A DNA stretch of 64,000 nucleotides from NCBI RefSeq assembly GCF_002234675.1, contig NC_019870.2:5278485-5342484 (forward strand), given 5' to 3'. Under the pieces are notes generated by a model that worked only from the letters and a program-made list of their open reading frames with translations, was not told the origin of the DNA and searched no databases. This stretch comes from Oryzias latipes (taxonomy: Eukaryota > Chordata > Actinopteri > Beloniformes > Adrianichthyidae). Below, one piece after another: positions 1 to 34,013 of the stretch; position 1 is the first letter of the stretch; each line of letters begins with the position of its first letter. Both the position numbers and the translations under genes were made by a program.

Positions 1-908
1 GAGCTCGTATCAATGTAACCATGGATTTTTTTAACGTCCCATTTTCCTGTAGCTTGTGAAGAAGGTCCCTTAGCAGCCATGTCACTCTGTTAGCAGCACG
101 GAGAGAGTAATTCTCATTAAAAAGAAATAAAAATCTAATCGTCTTTCTGTTGAAATGCCTTCAAATGTCATTGTTTTCTTTAAAAAAAACAATAGAGACA
201 CTTTCTTTCAATTTTAATTATATATCAAAAGAGTTATTGGACCAAAAAGTCCAAATGTGCATGTCCTGCTAAATTTATCGAACCTTTTAGTCCTGTTCAA
301 ACTAGAACCATGTTCTGCTGCGGTTCACAGCAATAACATGTGATCCATTCATGATATGGAAACTTCTACTAGGGCTTTCATTTGTTGACATGCATAACAC
401 TGATCCTAATAATGAGGAAATGTCCGTTCCCTGATCAGGATGCAGCATCTGATTCCAATCAGAACCAACTGATCAGGCCAGATTTTCGCTCATGTGATGG
501 GATCGTCTCAAACACAAACTGCTGAATGAAGTTGCCAAAGTGGCAGTTAGGGATAAAAAAAATGTCTGCGGTAGCTTTTTAGAAAACTAGAAAACATCCA
601 GAGACATGAAAGAAACCCCCTCTACCACGCCGAGTCATTTGCATCAATTCAGAAAAAAAGTAAACAAGGATCTCACGGCACACTTAACATTCACAGACTG
701 TCCATAATGAAGCTACACAGTCATTCGAGAGGCTGCCAACATCCAACACCCTGATACTTCCGCCGCCAGCTGACTCATCAGGTGGACTAAAGAACAGTTC
801 AAGAACAAGCTAAACCAGTAGAACTCTAACGCAGATTAGTAGGTCAGCTAAACAAAAGCATTCTCTCAGCGGTCTGAAACAAAGATACAGTAGAAGGATA
901 GTACTTAC
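1..908 (-). other. mob1b intron 2 (partial)
   Basis: Sequence beyond the exon 2 donor of mob1b, running off the left edge. I see no exon-like segment and no repeat I can name. It is AT-rich with short A and T runs. Confidence 0.6.
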
Positions 909-3040
909 TATTCACTGCAACCCACTCATTTAAGTCTTCACCGTCGGGCAGCATGACCGCCATGCGCAGGTTTCCACTTCCCAGCGTGGCCTCGGCATGT
1001 TTCAACAGCTCGTACTGGTGAGAGCCCTCCGGGATATTCTTCTTGGGCTTGAACGTTTTGGATGAACGGTTTCCACTGTGAGTCACATTTTAAAAGACAA
1101 GGACAAACTGTGACAATCGAGCAGGCAGACGTCATGTTGTAAGAGGTTCCTCCACCAAAAAAAAAAAAAAAAAATCTGGGTTGTTTTCAGAAAGCTCGTT
1201 AAAAGAGCTTTGAATTGAGAGACGAGAACAGCTAGTCTTTCTTTGTGGACTTCTAATGAGGCCATTTAAAGAGCTTCAGAATTCCTCTTGATGCTCCATT
1301 TAACAAGAACTTTTGAGTCATCAAAGCATGACGCCTCAGTCAACAAGTTTGTTATTTGACAAAACAATATGAAAATATCCTCTTTGAGACACTTTCACCA
1401 GAACTAAATAAAAAAAAACGTACTGCTGCAACACATGAGCGCTATTAGTTTAAAGACAAATAAGCAGATTTCTCTTTTAGAAAAGGCACTGTTTTATGCT
1501 TTTCAGACTCATCTATAGGGGCTTCAACAAACTAACTCAACACAAACAACATAGTGACTGGACTAGACTTTTGGACCCATAATCTGACTGTTGGTAAACG
1601 TGAGACTATAAGACAGTTGGAAAATTACAGTTTTGACCTGTATTTGATGAAAGAGCCTGCTAAGGAAATAAAAAAAGAGATAAATAACATTTGTTTTGAG
1701 ATTTAGAACCCATTTTGATAAATGTATACAGTTACATCAAGTCCCCAACATACTTTGACATTTATATTTATCATTTTGTTAAGTCCCACTTTGATCCTTT
1801 TTATTAAAATCAATAAAATTGAAAAAAAAAGGTTGACATGGTTTCTGCATAACAGCCTCCGTCCTGAGACTGCTAGCTTACAGCCCTTCAATAAAGACAC
1901 ACTCAGAAATGCAATTCTACGCTTCATTTTCTTAATATATGTCCTCCATGACAAGAGCACGTTAAAAACACAATTTTCCATTGGAGTGGGTCTTTAAATG
2001 ATCACTGGCTACCTTGAACAGATGTTACATTTCCAGAGCTAACATTGACAGGTTTTCGCAGCATTAGGATGAGGAGATTATTTAATTATAGTGGGAAATA
2101 TTAGGTGTGGAAGTGGAGTTACCATTTCCAACAAGAAGCAGGAGTTGCTTTTTAACCACAGACGCCTCGTCCTTTTGCTTCAAATAACAAAAGCTATAAA
2201 ATGCCTTGGAGCTGTAAACACAATCCTTCCCAAAAGGAGGCATCAGATTGCTATCAGAGCAGAATATTGAATTTGAAGGAGCTGAAAATACACTGGGTAA
2301 GTATCTGAGGAATATGCCTATTTTTCCCCATCAGAACCAACAATTACAGTTTAATTATTATTTATCTTCGTTGTAATTTTAGTAGAACGTTGTTAAAGTT
2401 TTTTTTAATTACTATGTTGATGTTTTAATACCTAAAATCGAAGGTAAATTATCAATTAGTAGCAATAACTCATATTAAATTCTTGTATTGCTCATCATGA
2501 TTGAACCTTTTCTTTATTCAAAGGTGGAAATCTTCACCAGTTTTTAGTCAGTACATTTTCTATACATGTCACTAGTTACAGATTGGCTAAATGTCCTCGA
2601 CATAGATCCTTATCCTGAGGTTGAAATTCAGCATTAAATGATTGATTTATTTGTTTTGTCTAATGAGGGCCGAACTAGCTCCTGTTCCAAAAACGCTGTC
2701 ACCAGCAAATACACAGGTCACAAAACAGCCCACTTAATTCGTATCGTTTCAGGTTTCAACGAAAGGTAATCAGTTGTTTTTTTGAATCAGTATTTACACA
2801 TTTCCTTGTATTTTTAAAATAAGCTTGGAGTCGCAGTTAATAATATAGCGATTTTACATAATAATAGGGAAAAAACACGTTGGGCAATTAAAACGAGTTG
2901 TCTCAATTCAGGAAATAGTCTGCGCCCGATATATGATGTCGATAGCTAGGCTCCTTCCTTGTTGAAGGTGCACTAAATGCGCACGTACAGGACATAAAGA
3001 AAACAAATCAATAAGCTTAAACTCACAAAAGAAAGCTCAT
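909..3040 (-). CDS. mob1b: MOB1 kinase activator (MOB1B-like), first two coding exons
   Basis: Hippo-pathway scaffold that binds MST1/2 and activates LATS and NDR kinases in the cytoplasm. Only the 5' part is here. Coding exon 1 is 3040 down to 3027 (14 nt, ATG to a GTGAGT donor). Coding exon 2 is 1075 down to 909 (acceptor CACAG, donor GTAAGT). Joined, they give 60 residues starting MSFLFGNRSSKTFKPKKN and ending LNEWVAVN, plus one base of the next codon. The MST1/2 phospho-sites known from the family, Thr12 and Thr35, are both present. The zinc-binding residues lie further on, outside the window. The pair Met43 and Val57 fits my recollection of human MOB1B (LRMAVMLP, NEWVAVN) better than MOB1A. 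The start context (AAC before ATG) is good. The 1.95 kb intron holds a family-A repeat. The protein family is certain; the B over A paralogue call is less so. Confidence 0.9.
1781..1995 (+). repeat. Repeat family A, copy 1 (internally deleted DNA-transposon-like)
   Basis: Starts with AAGTCCCACTTTGATC and ends with TTGGAGTGGGTCTTTA, so the ends are inverted copies of each other. The body carries the family's typical stretches CTAGCTTACAGCCC and TATGTCCTCCAT. It is short compared with the 440-560 bp copies elsewhere. It sits in mob1b intron 1. Confidence 0.65.
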
Positions 3041-3400
3041 GTTTCCCAGAAGCGCAGAAAAATGTCCCTCAAAACAGCAATGAAGTCAAGAGATGAGCCG
3101 GAGCCGACCCGAGGAATTGTTTTACAACTAAGTCTCAAGCGTCTTTCTCTTTCTTTTTGTTGTCCTTTTTTCCCCCCACACAGTGGTTCTAGTGAAACAT
3201 CCAAACTAAATATAGCTATTCCGCATAATAACTCGTCGGAGAAAGAAAAAGAACTGGTTTGTCCAACTGAATCAGCTTTCTTTCTGCATCTGTACGCTGA
3301 GAGGCAACAGCGCACTGACGCCGTTTCACTTCTTCGTCACACCGCCAAACAGAGACTGCTCAGGTGTGTGCTGCCATCTAGTGGAGGAAAACGTTGAGCG
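3041..3400 (-). promoter_or_regulatory. mob1b 5' UTR and promoter region
   Basis: The segment directly upstream of the mob1b ATG on the minus strand is richer in G+C and CpG than its surroundings (for example CGCACTGACGCCG near 3310) and ends the gene side of the intergenic gap. No TATA box stands out. A 111-codon plus-strand open frame here (3062-3397) has no recognisable domain and is probably chance. The transcription start cannot be placed from sequence alone. Confidence 0.5.
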
Positions 3401-4668
3401 CCACTGGGTCACCCTTAAAGGGACATTTCAACTTTTTGAGATGGGTTTTTGTATTGGGGACTGAGTGTAAGCCTTTGTTTGTTTATTATTATTTTTTTTA
3501 ATCTATTTAAAACGAATTATCTCCCCGATTTAATTCACTCCTCATATCCTTCTCTGTCACATTTGCTTTGCTGGTGTCATTAACTGCATCAATCTGCTTT
3601 TTGATCTCCCTCCATGCAGCTAGAACCGTCAGCATCCTCTTACAGATGCATTCAGGGTCCATCCCTCTTGCTGTTTTTATTGGATTAAGAACCTGAACAC
3701 ATCAAGGCCAAACTTACCACATTTAAAATTTAACAGCTCAAGAGCATCTGGAAAAACAGTACAAAACCACATCTTTTTGGAGGTACTTTGTCAATGGTTG
3801 TGGAATTTAATCACTATATTTATTGTTTTTGTTTGTTTGTTTGTTTTCATATGATTGACAAGTACTCCTCCTATTTACCCTATTACCAAAAAAAGTATTT
3901 CTCCATGCTGAGATTAGCAAAATAAACAAAAATGACAAAAACATTCACATTCGCATGTAGTTGCCCTCTCCAAGGCAAGGCAAGTTTGTTTTTATAGAAG
4001 ATTTTTGCGCACAAAGACAATTTAATGTGCTTTACATAAACATTAAAAGAATCATGCAAAAGAACGATTGAAGGGGTGATCATCAAAATAAAAAATGAAA
4101 GAAAGTTTTAAAGGAACTGAATATAAAATAAGCTTAAAGTAACAGTACGGATGTAAACATTTAAATAGAAACTAATCAGATGCAGCTGACAACAGGTGGG
4201 TCTTTAACCTAGATTTAAATAAACTGAGTGCAAATGAAACCATTCAAAGCTTTATAAACAAGCAAGACCTCAGAACTGGACCGATGTGCTCTACTTTTTT
4301 TTTAGCACTTTTAGCACTAAATGCATTATCTGTTTTTCCAGGTCCTGCTTAGATATCAGAATATCAATTCTTGGGGAGAAAAATAAATTTATAATAATTA
4401 TAATATCATTATTATTATTGTAGTAGTTTGATTTTGTGGCTGCTTATCAGATAGGTCTGGGTCCATCAAAAAAATGTTTTTAAAAAAATTAGCAGTAGGG
4501 AAAAATTGGTTGTCTTAGTTTACAGGATTTATAATATAAAGTACACATTATATACACATGTTGTGCCTGTAAACGTGCAAAAATGCTTTTTTGTGGTTTG
4601 ATATCCCACTTACTGAATTGGTTTTCTTTATAAAATCGAATGTATACCTTTGGGAGGTTTTATCTTTT
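3401..4668. other. mob1b-tnpo1 intergenic segment
   Basis: AT-rich sequence with no gene. The only recognisable item is an interspersed repeat at about 3970-4290, given separately. Confidence 0.6.
3970..4290 (+). repeat. Degenerate fish interspersed repeat (AAGGCAAGGCAAGTTTGT type)
   Basis: Begins CAAGGCAAGGCAAGTTTGTT, followed by TTTAATGTGCTTTACATAAA and GATTTAAATAAACTGAGTG. This order is familiar from a widespread teleost retroelement-derived repeat. It has many substitutions, so it is old. The class (LINE 3' end or SINE) is not settled. Confidence 0.5.
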
Positions 4669-5394
4669 TTAACCCTTTAACTGCCTGCTCAACCAAACGG
4701 TTGAGCAAACTTTGAGTCACCATATTTTTATTAGAGAAGTTTCTAACTTAACTCAAACTGATTTAGCCATCTCAACCAATTGGTAGAAGCATGCAAAGCT
4801 AAAGAAAACCAACAGATGGCACTGTGTCAGTCAGTGGTTGCTTGCCCAACGTCTTTGACTGACAAGCAAGTCACAACTTGAAAATGATCATACACATTTT
4901 CTTCCTTTTTATGAAAATTTGAAAGGTAGGAATATTTTTCTTACTTGGAATTATTAGTAAAGGCGTTAATCAACAGAAATATGTTCTTAGATAAACAAAA
5001 ATAAACAAATTTCTGTTTGTAATAATTTTTTTAAAACATGCTCTACCAAACGGTTGATTTGTCACTTTATGGTATAAGTAACAAAATCAAGCCAATGTTA
5101 AATAAAGGGACTGTTTGTCATAAAATCAGTTAAAACAACCTTCTAAATCATCCATTACTAAAGAAATATTCATTAACACATCATAAATAATAATTTAAAA
5201 TACATAATACTGTATAGTTTTGTTTATTTATGAGTTTATATCAGCTGGTGTGTAAATAAATAAAAAATCAAGATTACTACAACCAATTCATTTAAAACTA
5301 AACAAAAAAAGCTGCAATAATAATATTAACAACATTTACAAAAGTTTTTTATCATTTTCTTTTGTTTTACAACTAGTAGACAGTAAAACATTCT

Positions 5395-5615
5395 GGGAGC
5401 CGGTTTAGCTCGTGCTGGTTTGCGGCGCCTTCCGTCCGTGAAACCAGGGTTCGACTCCGGGCTGCTCCCTGTTCCCTTCTCTACCACTGTGCCGGTTCCA
5501 AGCCCGGTTTGAGAAGGTTGCGTCAGGAAGGGCATCCGGCGTAAAACATTGCCAAATATACCATGCGACTTGTTCGCTGTGGCGACCCCTGATGGGAGAA
5601 GCCGAAAGAGGAAGA
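5395..5615 (+). mobile_element. tRNA-derived SINE inserted in the piggyBac copy
   Basis: The head is tRNA-like: an A-box-like TTTAGCTCGTGC and a B box GGTTCGACTCC near 5448. The central part is GTCAGGAAGGGCATCCGGCG and the tail is GCTGTGGCGACCCCTGATGG, a common teleost SINE body. It is flanked by an exact 17-bp direct repeat AGACAGTAAAACATTCT at 5378-5394 and 5616-5632. This target-site duplication dates the SINE after the piggyBac insertion. Confidence 0.88.
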
Positions 5616-5639
5616 AGACAGTAAAACATTCTACAGTGC

Positions 5640-6530
5640 GAGACCACGACAAAGTCCACATGAATCAGATGCAGATCTGTATGACAGTGATGATGACCCA
5701 ACGGAGGATCCTGATTATCAATCCACTCATGCAAAGGGCATTGGTGACAGTTCTTTTGAATCCATGGATGAAGAAGAATCTCTTTCAACAAGCAGATCAT
5801 CTACACTGCCACCTCATAAGAAGAACTGAAAAAGCCAACACACGCCATTCTACCCCACCAAGAATAGCCTGTCTCCTCCAATTTTGTTGGAGGAGACAGG
5901 CTATTCTCCTGACTCAATATCCCCCTCTAACCCAAGCAAAACCATAAGAAGAATATGGAAGCATGAGGACATTGAGGAATTCAAGGTTCCAGAATCAAGA
6001 TTTGAGCCTCCTGAGGATGTACACACACCCTTCCAATACTTCAAAATGCTTCTCACTGATGAAATGATTGAGCATATTGCTTATAGTACAAATCTACAAA
6101 GCTAAAGAGATCTCTTTGATATGCTGGTGCACCTGTACAAGACCTGTACAGCTAAATCTAGGTGACGGTACACTCCCCTGTTTGGATACATCATCGATTT
6201 GTGTGTCACTTATTCATGACTGGTCTGCAAGAGGGACCTACTGAAGCAAAAACCAGTGTTACTCAAAAGGTTCTGCCTGGCTGTTGCACACAGTTTAAAT
6301 AAGATCAACAAGCAAGCAATCAAAGTTGGCTGACCATCATTGAGCTCTCTGCCACAGATGTGGAAAGGCCACACACGAAGACCATCACGACCAAAACAAC
6401 AGTGTGCACTACGACAACATGGTGCAGCGCCTCTTCATTCTGACAAGCTGGGACGATGAAACCTCGGCCCAAATAGGTCAAGATGTCAGAAATACGTTTT
6501 CTGTGTTTCATTCCAAACCAAGAATCTTTT
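5640..6530 (+). pseudogene. piggyBac transposase remnant (PGBD-like)
   Basis: Reading in pieces, the plus strand gives an acidic N-terminal part (about 5650-5829, rich in Asp, Glu and Ser, ending in a stop). A second piece (about 5884-6105) contains WKHEDIEEFKVP, FEPPEDVHTPFQYFKM and TDEMIEHIAYSTNL, typical of the start of the piggyBac DDE domain. It ends in a stop at 6103-6105. Sequence to about 6530 continues in broken frames. The catalytic Asp residues are not in an open frame. The N-terminal part is separated from any start codon by a SINE insertion, and a 21-bp perfect palindrome sits at 5861-5907. It cannot make an active enzyme as it stands. Confidence 0.8.
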
Positions 6531-6929
6531 TATGAAATACCATCAAAAGTGAGTCAATATCCAAAATCGTTGTAGTGTCAAACAACTTCTAGGAAATATA
6601 GGTCAAAATTTGCTTTGTTTTAAAAAAGTTCAATGTTTGAGGCATGATAAAAAGAATGGACACAAATGCCCTTAATATTGAGTGTTAATAATGTCTAAAT
6701 AAATTGGTTTACATGATTTTTTCAAATATTTGTTGTATCTGTATGAAATTTTGCACTTTTACCATTAAAGGACATCTCAACCGTTTGGTAGAGGTCATTA
6801 TTTAAGAAACTAAAAGGTCAATTAAAAAAAACTAAACAGATTGTGGTCATTACTTACCTAAAGCAATAAGAAATGCAAACAAATAATTTTTTGATAGCTT
6901 TTTTCTTGGTGGGGTAGTTAAAGGGTTAA

Positions 6930-7531
6930 TTATTCTTTATTGAGTAATTTTGTAAATTAAATTAAAAAAAGGAAATCGAAAATTATCTGTAAGTGGCATT
7001 GTTTTTCACCAGCAGTCCCTAAAGGCATCGCTCAAACCCGTGCTACCTTCAGGTACAGCTTGTTTATTTTTCCTATAAAACTGCTGTATTTTAGGAAAAA
7101 CGCTTTTTGTCGTATGCTTTTTGACCAAACCCTTTAACTCTAAAAAATGTAAAAGAAAAAAAATAGATGTTGCCGGGCGCTGAGAAATAAGGCTGCACAA
7201 TTTAGAACGATATCACGACATGTAAAACCTCGCACTAGGACCCGGCAGCCTCGTGTCATCTGATGGAGCAGCCAGCCATACTCAATGCGAAGCAGGATGA
7301 CCTGGAGCTTTTTCGTCTGGCTGTAAGAAGGTTGCGTCTTCCGTAACGGGCCCATGTCTGAAAACCCAGACAGACGTTCGCATAGCAACAGAAAGGCCGA
7401 AACAGACGAATACGTCAGGCACGCCAGTACAGGTAAGCGCCCCCTCGCCCAATTGTTACTGTTTCGGGCATTTACCGGCCGTCAGGGGAGTCCAAGGGAG
7501 CTTATGTTTTTTATTTATCCGCGGCAGCAAG
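6930..7531 (+). promoter_or_regulatory. Intergenic tail and tnpo1 promoter / 5' UTR
   Basis: From about 7180 the sequence becomes richer in CpG up to the tnpo1 start, as expected for a housekeeping promoter; no TATA box is evident. An upstream ATG at 7504 opens a frame that overlaps the real start out of frame, so leaky scanning would be needed if it is in the mRNA. The transcription start is not determined. Confidence 0.5.
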
Positions 7532-31967
<24,436 letters not shown>

Positions 31968-32060
31968 CTGTTTCCACCGCACTGTGGTCAGTGTCATCTC
32001 CTTCTTTTCTAAGAGTTGGTGACAGGCAAATGAAACCTCGTGAAGCTTTTGGCCTTGCAC

Positions 32061-32610
32061 ATTGACTGTTTATAAGAACTGGATTGAGTGACATCACTCA
32101 GAGAAAATGGCTTACCTCTGGCTCCAGCAAAATTAAGTCAAGTCAGTCGCCATTTTTTACCCCCATACAGACGCCGCCATGTCGGAAACAAAAAATCGTC
32201 ATAAGCAACGATTGGTGCTTATGTCGGTCTGTGTCGATGTTTCTATGGCAACCACTTTCACCGATCAAAAGTGAGCTTGTTGGAAGTCCACAGCCCTTCC
32301 ACTTGAAAGCGTGCTACACGAAATCTGTTAAACGTTTTAAACGCTGGACGTGAGATCACCTACTTTTATTAAGACATCTAAATGGCCAGTTTATAACTTG
32401 AATAACTTGCATTACAGACAAAAAATATGAAAAAAATGTAGATTAACAAGAAGATGTTAAAAAAATGTAGCAGAGCAAGAATGGTTATTCTGACAAATAG
32501 GATGACTGAGTATTATCCGTCTATAGAAGTCTATGGGATTCTGCTGGTAGTTCCTGTTTAGAACGCCAGGGAGAAGGGGTCACTTAGTCCAGTTCTCATA
32601 TACAGTCAGT
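32061..32610. repeat. Repeat family B MITE, copy 1
   Basis: Left end ATTGACTGTTTATAAGAACT with GGATTGAGTGAC, and right end GTCACTTAGTCC with AGTTCTCATATACAGTCAGT, are long imperfect inverted repeats of about 30 bp. A second copy with the same ends lies at 58267-58746, though the interiors are hard to align by eye. Confidence 0.7.
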
Positions 32611-32990
32611 GGCTTTTTACCAGAAAATACTGCTGGATTCGATTGAACAGAAGATGTTGCAGAAATTTCACACAAACAACAACTTCTCTTTGGGCGAGGC
32701 ACCACCCTAAACAAAGATTAAGCAGGAAGGAAAGAAAAAGAAGACGAAAAGAAAACATTCTGGTTATTCTTGTCTTATTGCTATCATAAACAATTCTGGC
32801 ACCACATTTTCTAACCTGACAATTTGTCAACCTTTTCATGATTTATGCTTTTTTTTTTTTTTTTTTCCATATGAGTTGGTATTAATTAAAAGTCTTAGTC
32901 CACATGGGTGGATAAAGTGTCTGCTGGCGAAAAATGAATAAAAATGAAAATATGAATAATAATAAAAATGAATAAATCTGTAGGGGGCAC

Positions 32991-33019
32991 ACGTATCAAT
33001 GAAAGGTTCATTGATACGT
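32991..33019. repeat. Perfect 13-bp fold-back palindrome
   Basis: ACGTATCAATGAA at 32991-33003 is exactly inverted at 33007-33019 around a 3-base loop (AGG). Confidence 0.85.
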
Positions 33020-33189
33020 ATATTTTGTTTTGTCTTTTCAAAATCTAAAAGTTGAGACCAGGAGATCTTTTTCTGTAGCTGCTAAAATTCGAAATATTGT
33101 ATTTAGTGTCCAGCACCAAACTTCTTAATTTGAGGAAATGCTTTAAAGAAAAATAATGTTTTGAAATGCCGTTAACTGCTAAATTTAAT

Positions 33190-33937
33190 GCTGCGTTCAC
33201 ACCAAATGCGATTCGTGCAGCAAATTAGCATCCACTGCCTGTGTTCAAATTCGCCGCTCAAAGGTTGTCCAAAAGGGTTTTCAGAAACCTGTCGCTCCTG
33301 CCACATGTGGGAGGAGCTACATTCAAAGTTTTCAGCCTCATCGCAACATTATGAAAGACATGGATGAGGTTGAGAGATCAAATGTATTTATTTTAAAGCT
33401 CTACAAAAGCGTTCGTAACCACGTTTCTATGTCTGGGTTCATGAGATCATTCAGAAAATCTCCCAGTAGGAGGAGCTTCACCTTCCACTGCAGGAGCTGC
33501 TCTGAATGATGGCTGCTTTCGACTGTACTTTCCGTTTGCGGACTAGCTGTCCCGCATTAGTCAGAAGAAGGAAAAAAAATAAAAACAAGTAAATAAAATT
33601 GGAGGAAGTTTTTATTATTGTCTCCAGATAAAAAAGAAAATTATCATAAAGTTCAGAAAAAGGAGAATCAGATTCTCCTCCATGTTGGTTTTGGACTCAA
33701 CCCACTAATGACATCATCAACATGTCACGAGGTAAAGCGGAGTTTTTGATTGGCTGACAGAATGCAAATTCTTCTTTAATTGAACAATAATTGAACTCTG
33801 GAAACGTCGAGCCGCAGCGCCCAAAAGACGCTGCCATTAGACCGCCGCCACAGGACCTCTGACCGCGTCTGTACATTGACTTAAACACATAACTGGACAC
33901 TCCTGGCGAGCGCATCCCGTTTGGTGTGAACGTGGCT
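33190..33937. repeat. Repeat family C MITE (GCGTTCACACCAAA ends)
   Basis: Left end GCTGCGTTCACACCAAATGC and right end TTTGGTGTGAACGTGGC are inverted copies with a few mismatches. The interior is non-coding. This end sequence is widespread in teleost genomes. Confidence 0.65.
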
Positions 33938-34013
33938 TTAGCGTAGTGGTGATGGTTAAAAACCTGTCATGTTTGGTTGTCATCCTGACGAAGCCTCTCC
34001 TTCTCCCCGCAGG

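Larger units (their letters stand above)
4669..6929 (+). mobile_element. piggyBac-type DNA transposon, inactive copy
   Basis: Flanked by TTAA at 4669-4672 and 6926-6929, the exact target-site duplication of piggyBac elements. The terminal inverted repeats are CCCTTTAACTGCC on the left and, read inward from the right, CCCTTTAACTACC. Near the ends the motif CTCAACC-N4-GGTAG or GGTTGAG recurs (about 4690, 4775, 5043 and 6778), which looks like subterminal repeats. The interior codes for a broken transposase (separate entry). A SINE is inserted at 5395-5615. Length is 2261 bp including the TTAA copies. Confidence 0.85.
31968..34013 (+). other. Region directly after the tnpo1 stop
   Basis: Holds two MITEs (32061-32610 and 33190-33937) and a 13-bp hairpin at 32991-33019. 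It is either 3' UTR or a 3'-UTR intron. A possible acceptor, TTCTCCCCGCAG, ends at 34013, which would make it an intron in the 3' UTR; this is inference. Confidence 0.4.

Noticed and set aside
5549..5947. 132-codon plus-strand open frame
   Set aside because: It begins in the SINE and reads the transposase in the wrong frame; the correct frame is the one giving the acidic N-terminus and the FEPPEDV sequence.
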